Assembly (NCBI RefSeq): GCF_026410925.1
Contig: NZ_CP112972.1
Location: 2,418,001 to 2,482,000, forward strand
DNA from: Halovenus salina
GTDB taxonomy: Archaea > Halobacteriota > Halobacteria > Halobacteriales > Haloarculaceae
Direction: 5' to 3'
Length of the DNA: 64,000 nucleotides
Shown here one piece after another: positions 18,277-27,117 of this stretch (position 1 is its first letter; each line of letters opens with the position of its first letter). The notes beneath the pieces are model-generated. The model searched no databases, had not been told where the DNA came from, and saw only the letters and a program-made list of their open reading frames with translations. Position numbers and translations under genes: made by a program.

Positions 18277-19794
18277 ATGCTGACACTTACGCACATCGCT
18301 GATACGCATCTTGGCCATCGACAGTACGGGTTGAAACAACGCGAGGACGATATGGTATCGACCACGCGTGCTGCGTTCCAAGAGATGATTGAGGAGCGCG
18401 GGACGGATGCGATTCTGTTACCAGGCGACCTGTTCCACTCACGGGATTTGCGCCCGAAGATCCTGCATCAGATCGAACAGGAACTCGAACGGATACCTGA
18501 TGAGGTACCGGTGTTAGTATCGCGTGGCAACCACGATGAAAACCTGACACCGCGTGACGTGACGTGGTTGAATTACCTGCATCAGCGCGGACACATCGTG
18601 TTCTTGCAAGCCAACCTGAATGCGGATCCCGAAACAGCGTGGCTCAACCCGCACGATCCGGACGAACCGGGGCAGTCTGCAGGGTTTTATGACATCGATG
18701 TCGCGGACGTAGACGGGCCGATTCGCGTGTTCGGCCTGCAGTGGCGCGGCGCGAAGACAGACCAGGCTCTCCAGCAAGTGGCGAAGGGGATCAAGGAGAC
18801 GAATGAGATGCATGGGGAACCGGCGTGGACCGTGCTGCTGGCGCATTTCGGGATGGAAGATGAGGTGCCGACGCTCGGCGGGACAGTCACCCACGGCGAA
18901 CTGCGAGACGTGAAGGATGTCGTGGATTACCTGGCGCTCGGGCACATTCACAAGCGGTACGAGTCGGGCGAGTGGATCTACAATCCCGGGTCGCCGGAAG
19001 CGCATAACACGCGAGAAGGACGGGCTGAGTGGGAGCACGGCTACTACTCGGTTACACTCAACGCCGGAGAATCTGAGGCTGGTGGTGACGCGGTTGGGTG
19101 CGACGTGGCGCATCACCCGACGAAGCGACGGCCGTACTACCGAATTGAATTCGACGTGACCGCGCATGAGTCACCTGGTGACCTCGAAACCGCGTTTCAG
19201 GAGCACGTTCGGGATGAGCAGGCTGCGATGACAGAATACTGCAGTCAGGACGCGTTCACGGCACAGGGTGAGCCGCGAGACCCGATTATCGACCTTCGGT
19301 TCACGGGCACGTTGCAGTTCAGCCGTGGAGATTTCCGGACGGATGAGCTTGCGGAGTGGGTGGAAGACGCGTGCGACGCGTTGTACGTCCAGGTGAATAC
19401 AGGGATTCGGACGGCGAACGTGCAGCAACTCCTCTCGGAGATTGACGAGGACGAAGTGTTCAAGGATGGGCAGTTGAACACGGCTGCGTTAGAAAACCGC
19501 GTTTTCGAGACGATTGCGAAGGAATCGATCTACGATGACCACGCAGCCGATGTCGCTGACGTGTTAGGGAACGCTCATCAGATGGCTCAAGCTGGCGAAG
19601 CCGTTGAGGACATCCGTGACTCCGTGAGTTCGGCGCGCCAGGAGTTGTTCCCGGAGCTGACAGACGACGTCGTGCTGGACATTGAAGAAGATCCGTTCGC
19701 CGATGCCGACACAGGCGAGGAAGCGTCTGATGACACGACAGACGGCGACGAAGCAGACAGAGAGGCGGAGGCAGGGGAGGTGGTGGAGCAATGA
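18277..19794 (+). CDS. mre11: DNA double-strand break repair exonuclease Mre11
   Basis: A 505-residue calcineurin-like phosphoesterase with all Mre11 metal-site motifs in order: HIADTHLGH (residues 6-14), LLPGDLFHSRD (~49), VSRGNHDEN (~84), LLAHFGMEDE (~188), LGHIHKRY (~226) and YNPGSPE (~240). The C-terminal ~250 residues form the capping and Rad50-binding region, with a very acidic tail. Mre11 is a Mn-dependent 3'-5' exonuclease/endonuclease acting with Rad50 at DNA ends. The stop overlaps the rad50 start by 4 nt, so translation is coupled. It is the first gene of a five-gene repair operon lying within the island. Confidence 0.95.
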   Translation: MLTLTHIADTHLGHRQYGLKQREDDMVSTTRAAFQEMIEERGTDAILLPGDLFHSRDLRPKILHQIEQELERIPDEVPVLVSRGNHDENLTPRDVTWLNYLHQRGHIVFLQANLNADPETAWLNPHDPDEPGQSAGFYDIDVADVDGPIRVFGLQWRGAKTDQALQQVAKGIKETNEMHGEPAWTVLLAHFGMEDEVPTLGGTVTHGELRDVKDVVDYLALGHIHKRYESGEWIYNPGSPEAHNTREGRAEWEHGYYSVTLNAGESEAGGDAVGCDVAHHPTKRRPYYRIEFDVTAHESPGDLETAFQEHVRDEQAAMTEYCSQDAFTAQGEPRDPIIDLRFTGTLQFSRGDFRTDELAEWVEDACDALYVQVNTGIRTANVQQLLSEIDEDEVFKDGQLNTAALENRVFETIAKESIYDDHAADVADVLGNAHQMAQAGEAVEDIRDSVSSARQELFPELTDDVVLDIEEDPFADADTGEEASDDTTDGDEADREAEAGEVVEQ

Positions 19795-22502
19795 GAATCA
19801 CGGAAGTTGCGTTGGAAGACATCAAGTCGTATGAGGATCGGACTGTCGTGCCAATCGAAGGCGGCGTGACGGCGATTCTCGGTGAGAACGGCGCGGGGAA
19901 ATCGACGGTTCAGGAGGCTATCGGATTCGCGTTGTTCGACTCGCTCCCGTTCAACAACAAGGAGTTCGTGCGGGAAGGCGCAAGTTCAGGAACAGTCGAA
20001 GTCACGTTCGAGCAAGATACACAGAACGGGACGGACCGGTACAAAGTTGTTCGATCCGTCGGCCGGTCGAAGTACGGCGTGCACCGGTATGATCCCGATG
20101 CTGACGAGTGGATCGATCAGGACATCGATTCCAAGACGCAGTTGGTGGACTGGTTGTGTGCGCGCTTCGATGTGGAAGATGGCGACGAGCTTAGCAGTCT
20201 CTGGAGTTCCAGCATCGGGGTACCTCAAACGCGATTCCTATCGGACTTCTCGCAAACGCCTCGAAATCGCAAGGCAACGTTCGATGCGCTCCTGAATCTG
20301 GACGCGTACGAGGAGTCGTGGGAGACGCTCAAGGACGTGCCGGACGCAATCGAGAGTCGGCAGCAGGATCTCCGTAGGGACATTGATACGCTCACCGGCG
20401 AGGTGCAAGGGTTGCCGGACGAGCGAGCGGAAGCGGAGTCGTTGGCCGATGACGTTGAGGAAATTGAAGCCGGGATCGAACGGAAAACCGGCGAGTTGTC
20501 GGAGAAAGAAGACGAGTATGAAGAGTTGGAAGCTGTTGAAGAGGAAATCGACCGCCTTGACCAGGAGGTTGATTCGCTGGAAGGGGACATCGACTCGACA
20601 GAGAGCAATTTGGGGACGGCGAAGGAGGAACTCGCGGCCGCCGAAGAGGCACAGGAGAAATGCGAGGCGAACCGGGAAGGGCACCGTCGGTACGAGGAGG
20701 CACGCGAGCGGCAGGATGAGTTAGAGGAACAGGAGGTCGAACGGGACGCGCTCGTCGCGGACCGAGACGAACAGGAAGACACGATCCAGGCGATCGAATT
20801 TGAAGTCGAACAGCTGGAAGAGGATCTGGAAGAACTGGAGACCGCTCGGGAGACGTTGGAGGCGCGTGAAGAGGCGAAAGAACGGTATGAGGAACTCGAT
20901 GACCGTATTGAGTCGTTGAAAGACCGCGAAGACGACGTAGACGCATTCGAAGTGGAGATCGAGGAGTTGGCAGAGCAGATCGAATCGAAGGAGCGCGAAA
21001 TCGAGGCGAAAGAAGAGACGATTGCGGAGATAGAGGACGAGTGGGAGGGGACGACGGATCCGGAAGCTCTCTCCGGTGAGATCAACGACCGAGAGGCGAG
21101 TCGGAAGCAACTGGAGAGCGAACGTGAGCGGCTCGAAGAACAGTTAGATAGGTTGCGTGACACGGATGTTGATGCGCCGTGCCCGACGTGTGACCGTCCG
21201 TTAAACGAGGATCACCGGTCGAAGACGATCGAGCAGCGTGAAGCCCGGATCGAGGAAATCGAGACGGAGCGTGAGGAACTCGCCGAGGAACTTGATGCGT
21301 TGCGTGAGCGGCGTGCCACGGCGCGAGAGGTCAAGCAGCGCGTCGATAAGCTCCCTGTGCATCGGGACAAAATCGAGTCGTTGGAAGGTGAGATCGAAGA
21401 TTTGCGCGCCGACAAGGAAGAGACAGAGGTGGAGTTAGCGGACTTGGAAGACGAATTGTCGGATCTCCCGGATCTTGAAGCCGAGCAGGATGACTTGGAG
21501 GAGGCGTACGACGAATACCAGACTGCTGAATTCCGAGTTCAGGAGCATGCTGATGTCCCTGATGAGTTGGAGGCAAAACGGGCGGAATTAGAGGAGGAAC
21601 AGTCGGTACTGGCGGAAATCGAAGACGAGTTGGAGGAGTTCGAGGGCCTGGATGAAGAGTTGACGGAGGTCAAGGAAACGCTGGAAGAGGCGGAGTCGGC
21701 ACATCAAACGTATATCAAGTACGAGCAGCAAGCGTCGCAAGTGGAAGAGCGTCAGGAGAGAGTGGAAGACCTGGAGAGCGAGCTTGCAGACCTCGAAACG
21801 AATCTCGAAGAGACGAAGGCAGAACTGGAGGAGACGAAAGCGTCGTTCGATGAAGAACGATTCGAGACGCTGGAGTCAGACATCGAGGAACTCCGGGAGG
21901 AACTGGCCGGTGACCGGCGGTCATTAGAGCATAAGCGGGAGAATCTGGCGGAGGTTCGTGAAACGATCGAGGAGTTGGAGACGAAGCTAGAGGAGCGTCA
22001 GGAGAAACTTCAGCAGCTGAAGGAACTGAAAGCGGACCAGCAGTTCGCTGACTGGGTGCGGGAGAACGTCCGTGAGGCCGGGCCGAAAATGCGGGAGATC
22101 ATCACCGATCGGATTGGATCCCGGGCGAATGAGTTGTTCCGGTCGATTCGCGGCGCATCGGCTGAGACGCTGGAGTGGACGAGCGACTACGAAATCGTCG
22201 TCCACGATGCGGATGTCAGAAAGTCGTTTTCGACACTGAGCGGTGGGGAGAAGATGGCAGCTGCACTTGCGGTGCGACTGGCGATTCTCGAACAGTTAGC
22301 GTCCGTGGGGATCGCATTCTTGGACGAACCGACGGCGAACCTCGATCGGCAAAAGAAACGGAATCTTGTCACCCAGCTCAAACAGCTGGATAGCTTCGAG
22401 CAACTCACGGTCATTAGTCACGACCAGACGTTCGATTCGATGACTGACTACACGATCACCATCGAGAAAGACCAGCAGACGTCGGAGGTGTCGGTCAATT
22501 AA
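19791..22502 (+). CDS. rad50: DNA double-strand break repair ATPase Rad50
   Basis: A 903-residue SMC-like ATPase. N-terminal Walker A ILGENGAGKSTVQEAIGFAL (~30-48); roughly 650 residues of Glu/Leu-rich coiled coil; a zinc hook at the centre (DAPCPTCDRPL near residue 464, CxxC); C-terminal signature LSGGEKMAAALAVRLAI and Walker B IAFLDEPTANLD. Everything needed for a dimer bridged through the hook is present. It overlaps mre11 by 4 nt and abuts nurA by 1 nt. Confidence 0.95.
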   Translation: MRITEVALEDIKSYEDRTVVPIEGGVTAILGENGAGKSTVQEAIGFALFDSLPFNNKEFVREGASSGTVEVTFEQDTQNGTDRYKVVRSVGRSKYGVHRYDPDADEWIDQDIDSKTQLVDWLCARFDVEDGDELSSLWSSSIGVPQTRFLSDFSQTPRNRKATFDALLNLDAYEESWETLKDVPDAIESRQQDLRRDIDTLTGEVQGLPDERAEAESLADDVEEIEAGIERKTGELSEKEDEYEELEAVEEEIDRLDQEVDSLEGDIDSTESNLGTAKEELAAAEEAQEKCEANREGHRRYEEARERQDELEEQEVERDALVADRDEQEDTIQAIEFEVEQLEEDLEELETARETLEAREEAKERYEELDDRIESLKDREDDVDAFEVEIEELAEQIESKEREIEAKEETIAEIEDEWEGTTDPEALSGEINDREASRKQLESERERLEEQLDRLRDTDVDAPCPTCDRPLNEDHRSKTIEQREARIEEIETEREELAEELDALRERRATAREVKQRVDKLPVHRDKIESLEGEIEDLRADKEETEVELADLEDELSDLPDLEAEQDDLEEAYDEYQTAEFRVQEHADVPDELEAKRAELEEEQSVLAEIEDELEEFEGLDEELTEVKETLEEAESAHQTYIKYEQQASQVEERQERVEDLESELADLETNLEETKAELEETKASFDEERFETLESDIEELREELAGDRRSLEHKRENLAEVRETIEELETKLEERQEKLQQLKELKADQQFADWVRENVREAGPKMREIITDRIGSRANELFRSIRGASAETLEWTSDYEIVVHDADVRKSFSTLSGGEKMAAALAVRLAILEQLASVGIAFLDEPTANLDRQKKRNLVTQLKQLDSFEQLTVISHDQTFDSMTDYTITIEKDQQTSEVSVN

Positions 22503-23767
22503 TGCCGATCGATAAACACGGTGTCGCGTCTGAATTGGAGGCGAACGTTGACACGATTAAGACGTATCTCGAAGACGATACGGGGATCGTGGAGCGGTAT
22601 CAAGACGCGTTTCAGCGGTTGCCCGACGAGTGGACGAGCGAGGAGATTCGAGCGTCGCTCCAGGACGCGTCATACCCAGGGGCGTATCCGACGGACGAGT
22701 TCGATGAGGGGGATAGTCTCATCGTTCCGTACCCCGAGAGTGACGGGTGGGAGAATCACGAGGAGGTCAACGAGTGGGCCCGCGATATTATTCGTGACGT
22801 GCCGGTGATGGCTGTCGATGGGTCACAGCTCCCGCCGACAACGCAATTCAACGTTCCGCTCGCGTACGTCCAAGCGGCATGGGCAGTCAACCACCATCAC
22901 GCCGAGGGACGGCTTGACCGCGGCGTCGAAGGACGGCTCTTGACGCCTGACGAGGTCACACAAGAATCAGAGGACGGTGACTACCGGTTCGTTGATTCCC
23001 AACTCGTGGGGCATCACCGGTTCGAACACGAAGGGCGGCTACTCATCGACCAACTCTCGGAGTTAGCTGATGCGCGTGATGCAGGTGATATCGATCAGAC
23101 GCCGGTCGTGTTCTATGACGGTCCGTTGATCGCGTCGTTTGCGAATCCGTTGAAGCCAGAGACCCGAGAGCGGTACATTTCGACGCTGAGTCGAGTTATT
23201 GCAGCGAGTCAGCACCACGAGATTCCGCTGGTCGGGTACGTTGCCGGGTCGAGCGCCACTGAGCTCGTGAAGATGACACGGCTCCTGTTACGCGAGGAAT
23301 TCGGGACGGATCGCGTCATTCCGGATGCACACGTCTTGACGGAGTTGATGAGCCCGTGGGGGGACACGACAATCCCGTTCATCTCGAAACGCGATGGGAG
23401 TATCGACGCGTTGCAGACAACGTACAACGGGGAAGCGTACGAATTCCGCGATGACATCTTGTTCTCGTACCTGAACGTACCGCCAGGCGCTGGACTCGAC
23501 CGAATCGAATTCCCCGGGTGGCTGTGCCGCAGTAACGGTCCCGACGGGTACGATTCGATGTACGAGTACACCGTCGATATTGTGCGGGCAGAAGCAGGCA
23601 TCGGACGTGGCTATCCTGAAATCCTGCAACAGGCCGACAGTGACGCTGTGTTAGACCATCAGGACCGCCAACAGTTCCAGCGCGTCGTCCAACGCTGGGC
23701 TGAATCGAACGACGTACCGCTGGAATGGGACGCCAAAGCACTAAGCAAGGAACTTCGACGACGATGA
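22502..23767 (+). CDS. nurA: NurA 5'-3' nuclease
   Basis: A 421-residue NurA-domain nuclease. The Mn-binding acidic residues are in VMAVDGSQLPP (~residue 103) and VVFYDGPLIASF (~202), the two strongest NurA motifs; HEIPLVGYVAGSSATEL follows. NurA works with HerA to resect DNA ends after Mre11-Rad50. The ATG overlaps the rad50 stop (TAATG). The family assignment rests on the motifs plus the fixed mre11-rad50-nurA-herA gene order. Confidence 0.92.
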   Translation: MPIDKHGVASELEANVDTIKTYLEDDTGIVERYQDAFQRLPDEWTSEEIRASLQDASYPGAYPTDEFDEGDSLIVPYPESDGWENHEEVNEWARDIIRDVPVMAVDGSQLPPTTQFNVPLAYVQAAWAVNHHHAEGRLDRGVEGRLLTPDEVTQESEDGDYRFVDSQLVGHHRFEHEGRLLIDQLSELADARDAGDIDQTPVVFYDGPLIASFANPLKPETRERYISTLSRVIAASQHHEIPLVGYVAGSSATELVKMTRLLLREEFGTDRVIPDAHVLTELMSPWGDTTIPFISKRDGSIDALQTTYNGEAYEFRDDILFSYLNVPPGAGLDRIEFPGWLCRSNGPDGYDSMYEYTVDIVRAEAGIGRGYPEILQQADSDAVLDHQDRQQFQRVVQRWAESNDVPLEWDAKALSKELRRR

Positions 23768-23840
23768 TTCACCACCACACCCCACACGCACCAGCAGGAT
23801 GCACCGCTCGACGACCAGACAACAGTACGGAGACGAAGCT

Positions 23841-24506
23841 ATGACAGACACACTAGCTGACGGAGACAGTCCGGATCTCGATTCGTGCGTTCGGATTGGC
23901 AGCATCGTGTCCTCGAACAGCCATCTGGATTACGTCGCCGAGGTGTACAAGGAACGAGACTGTGATCGTCCACCGGAACTGCACGAGCGCGAATTCGGAC
24001 AACCCGTCTTCATCAAGAAAACTGTCGACGGAACCGAGCACGCAGTCATGGGCGTGATTTATGACACGCAGTTAGTCGATCCTGACCAGGGACGAACCGG
24101 GCCGCGATTAGCGCAGGACGACCAGGCCCAATTCACGCCGGGATACATCGAAGAGCGCACCACGCTCGCTGGCGTGGCGCTTCTCGGTACCGCAGAAATC
24201 GCCGAAGATGGGACAATACAAGAGCCAACGCATCAAATGCCGCGGTGGACGTTAGAAGTCGAGGATACCGTCTTCCACTGTCCTGATCAGGTCACGGGTT
24301 CTTTCCATACCGTCGACGATCAGATTCAGTTGGCGTACATGGATCGACTCTTAGATATTGCTGGTGACCTCGGGTCGGAGGTCATCGTCGCACTGATTGA
24401 CCGGTTACGAGGGATGCTACCGGAAGACGATCCAAATCAGCGAGTACTAGACGTGGTTGAACAGAACGTGCAGTGGCAAGCGCGGGAACAGCGAGGGATG
24501 GTCTGA
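23841..24506 (+). CDS. HerA-associated protein, HAS-barrel-like
   Basis: A 221-residue protein between nurA and herA; ATG at 23841 preferred over the ATG at 23799 because the 14 extra residues are low in acidic content. The N-terminal 130 residues are beta-rich (RIGSIVSSNSHLDYVAEVY, FGQPVFIKK, AVMGVIYDTQLVDPD) and resemble the HAS barrel that usually begins HerA itself. The C-terminus is helical. Its TGA overlaps the herA ATG by one base (TGATG). It may serve as a HerA or NurA cofactor. Family assignment is inference from pattern and position. Confidence 0.7.
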   Translation: MTDTLADGDSPDLDSCVRIGSIVSSNSHLDYVAEVYKERDCDRPPELHEREFGQPVFIKKTVDGTEHAVMGVIYDTQLVDPDQGRTGPRLAQDDQAQFTPGYIEERTTLAGVALLGTAEIAEDGTIQEPTHQMPRWTLEVEDTVFHCPDQVTGSFHTVDDQIQLAYMDRLLDIAGDLGSEVIVALIDRLRGMLPEDDPNQRVLDVVEQNVQWQAREQRGMV

Positions 24507-26149
24507 TGACTGATCGATCAGACGTGGTCGGCACCGTTGCTGGACCGGGTGACGATCCGAACGAATTCGTGTTCGTGACTCCGTCGGACAAGTCGATCAA
24601 GACGGGTGAGTTCATCACGTACACTGTCTCGGTTGAAGGTGAGCCACGATCGGTGTTCGCTCGCGTGACGAACCGTGAGCTGATTCGGGGTCTCCCTGAA
24701 GGGTTCCTTGCGGATCCGGAGGTCGGGCCGGAGACAGTTGCGGCAACGCTCGGTGTGCCGACTGATGACACTGAGTTGTACCGGTTGACAGCAACGGTCA
24801 TCGGGTACTACGATACGAACATGACGACGTTCGCTAATCCTCGCCAGTTGCCTGACCCGGGGACGCCACTGTCGATTGCACCACACCAGCAACTCGAAAC
24901 CGTGTTGCCGAACCTCGGCTGTGAAACTGACAGCACAGATGTCACAACACTTGACGGAGTCGCGCACATCGGCTGGCTGTTGAATCGACCAGCAGAGGCG
25001 ACAAATTTACACATTCCAATCGAAGAATTCGCTTCGACACACCTAGCGATTCTCGCTTCAACAGGGAGCGGGAAATCCTACACAGCGTCGGTCCTAATCG
25101 AGGAGATGATGCGTCCGAGCTCGCGTGCATCACTGCTCGTGTTTGACCCACACGGTGAGTACGACACGTTGGCGGAAATGCAGGGTGAAGAGGCGTTCCA
25201 AGGTGCAGATGGGTATGAACCAAGTATCGAGTATTACGACCCGGAGCGCCTTCGAGTTCGCATCTCTGAACTTGAGATTGGTGACGTGATGGCGATCTTG
25301 GACAACCCAAGTAATCGGATGCAAGAGCGGCTTTCGACGGCGTGGCGCGCGATGCAGAGACAAGAGAGTCGGACGTGGGGTATAGACGAACTCATTGCCG
25401 AAATGGAGCGGATCTACGGCGATGATGACGCGAGTGTCGGCGCACTAGAGTGGCGACTCCGACGGTCGATTGAACGGAATGATCTCTTCCATCCCGAAGA
25501 AAACGTTCCGCTGGACGAGATTGTAGATCCGGGGCAGTGTACGGTGCTCCAGATGGATACGTTGGATCGGTGGGACCAGCAACTTATCACGACCGTTCTT
25601 CTGCGGCGGATGTATCGAGAGCGACTTGATGACGTGCGAGACCGGGATTCGGATATCGAGCATCCGATTTTCGCCTTGTTCGAAGAGGGACACCGCTTTG
25701 CTCCAGCCTCCGGTGAAGCCCCATCGCTAGGGATCATGCGAACGATCACGTCTGAAGGCCGTAAGTTCGGATTCGGACTCGGGATTATCAGTCAACGTCC
25801 GTCGAAAATCGATCAAGACGTACTGTCGCAGTGCGGCACGCAGATCTCGATGCAGATCAAGAACCCGAATGACCAGGACGCGATCAAAAACTCCGTGGAG
25901 GCCGCTGGCGAAGACGTACTTCGGGAGTTGCCCGGGTTAACCCCAGGGCAAGCGGTCGTGTCTGGTGACGCAATGAACACGCCAGCACTGATCCAGGTTC
26001 GACAGCGACGCACACCACACGGTGCTGGAAGCAGGCCAGTTATTGAAGAATGGCGCGAAGCATATGATGAACGACAACGCGAACCGACACAGTCCGAATC
26101 GGCTGATTTCGGGGAGGGAGACTCGACTGGCGTTCAGAGCTTAGACTGA
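24506..26149 (+). CDS. herA: HerA hexameric DNA helicase/translocase
   Basis: A 547-residue protein starting at the ATG that overlaps the previous stop. HAS-barrel N-terminus (DVVGTVAGPGDDPNEFVFVT), Walker A ILASTGSGKSYTASVLIEEM (~residues 180-200), Walker B PIFALFEEGHRFAP (~390), then arginine-finger region EGRKFGFGLGIISQRPSKID and the C-terminal brace with LTPGQAVVSGDAM. All parts of a functional HerA are present. It completes the mre11-rad50-nurA-x-herA operon; the protein pumps DNA through the NurA dimer during end resection. Confidence 0.94.
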   Translation: MTDRSDVVGTVAGPGDDPNEFVFVTPSDKSIKTGEFITYTVSVEGEPRSVFARVTNRELIRGLPEGFLADPEVGPETVAATLGVPTDDTELYRLTATVIGYYDTNMTTFANPRQLPDPGTPLSIAPHQQLETVLPNLGCETDSTDVTTLDGVAHIGWLLNRPAEATNLHIPIEEFASTHLAILASTGSGKSYTASVLIEEMMRPSSRASLLVFDPHGEYDTLAEMQGEEAFQGADGYEPSIEYYDPERLRVRISELEIGDVMAILDNPSNRMQERLSTAWRAMQRQESRTWGIDELIAEMERIYGDDDASVGALEWRLRRSIERNDLFHPEENVPLDEIVDPGQCTVLQMDTLDRWDQQLITTVLLRRMYRERLDDVRDRDSDIEHPIFALFEEGHRFAPASGEAPSLGIMRTITSEGRKFGFGLGIISQRPSKIDQDVLSQCGTQISMQIKNPNDQDAIKNSVEAAGEDVLRELPGLTPGQAVVSGDAMNTPALIQVRQRRTPHGAGSRPVIEEWREAYDERQREPTQSESADFGEGDSTGVQSLD

Positions 26150-26199
26150 TCACTATCTCACAGTAGATTTACAACACTGGTGCCCGGTGTGCCATTCAT

Positions 26200-26601
26200 A
26201 TGACTACCGAGGGACTTACCCCAGGCACGCTACGAGACGCGCTCACTGATGTTGGTGTCGAACTGAACACGGGTGAAACAGCGGGATGCGTCGAATTAGA
26301 ATCCAATTTAAATATTAATGCGCTCGCAATCGGTCTCGGATTAGCGAATATCGAGTACGAGCCAGAACAATTCCCCGGTTTGATTTACCACGTAGACCAA
26401 CCAATGACCACCGCTGTGTTGTTCGGTAATGGTGTAATCGCAACAGTGGATGGGATGGATGAGCCGGCAGTTACGGATGCCATTTTGACCGTGATTGAAC
26501 GAGGGGAAGACCTCGGACTCATCGAAGCCGACTCAACACCATCAGTGAACGTGCCTGTCGAGTCAATTCCAGTCGCTGACATAGTTGAAACTGGGGAATG
26601 A
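26200..26601 (+). CDS. Single-repeat TATA-binding protein homologue
   Basis: A 133-residue protein with one TBP repeat instead of the canonical two. Residues ~35-110 read NLNINALAIGLGLANIEYEP, EQFPGLIYHV, TAVLFGNGVIATVDG and IERGEDLGLIE, which follow the second, C-terminal repeat of haloarchaeal TBPs closely. The two Phe residues of the repeat (in EQFPGL and VLFG), which in normal TBP intercalate into the TATA box, are kept. In place of the first repeat there is only a ~30-residue helix-like N-terminus, and a ~25-residue tail follows. It is 50 nt downstream of herA and probably in the same transcript. It may dimerise to rebuild a saddle or act as a regulator; both are inference. Confidence 0.85.
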   Translation: MTTEGLTPGTLRDALTDVGVELNTGETAGCVELESNLNINALAIGLGLANIEYEPEQFPGLIYHVDQPMTTAVLFGNGVIATVDGMDEPAVTDAILTVIERGEDLGLIEADSTPSVNVPVESIPVADIVETGE

Positions 26602-26640
26602 ATCTGATCCGGGCTGACAGCGCTGAATCGGCACAACGTG

Positions 26641-27117
26641 TTACGGAACTTCATCTACGACATCGCGTAGACCATCTGGACTGGACCAAGCGAAGCATCG
26701 ATTGTGAAGTTCGAAGAGGCGGAATTCGTTGAGATGCACCCAACTGTATGGAACTGGGGCGTCTTCGACGTCGTCTCGATTTTCAAGTCGCTCTATGATG
26801 TCTGGTTTCGCAAGATCGATATCGTTCTTGTTCGCCGCTGTGATGAGGGAGTCCAGCTCTTCTTCGGTGGTAGCTTCGTCGAGATCGTCGTTGAAGTAGA
26901 TAGTCGCGGCAGCGGCGATGACGTCTGCTTCCGTGTTGAGGTTCTGTGCGGACATCCACGCGTAGTCCCGGGGTAGCACGTAGAATTTGTCGAAGTTGTC
27001 CAACCAGCGTATCTCTCCCGACTGACCGAGCAGGCGATGGAGCGCGTGTAGTCTTCCGCGAGAGTCGGACAGAGAATCGACGAGACTAGTCCCCGAACAA
27101 CCGGGATAGGAATCCAC
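26641..27117 (-). CDS. Hypothetical protein downstream of the PLD-AAA+ gene
   Basis: Up to 158 residues, acidic, helical. The first ATG (27117) overlaps the end of the upstream gene by 32 nt in another frame; codons up to about residue 35 look poor, so the true start may be further in, before a segment reading IRWLDNFDKFYVLPRDYAWM. The middle is a helix-rich segment (ADVIAAAATIYFNDDLDEAT). No family is recognised. Because it is tightly linked to the PLD-AAA+ protein it may be a partner subunit or immunity protein. Confidence 0.55.
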   Translation of the reverse strand: MDSYPGCSGTSLVDSLSDSRGRLHALHRLLGQSGEIRWLDNFDKFYVLPRDYAWMSAQNLNTEADVIAAAATIYFNDDLDEATTEEELDSLITAANKNDIDLAKPDIIERLENRDDVEDAPVPYSWVHLNEFRLFELHNRCFAWSSPDGLRDVVDEVP

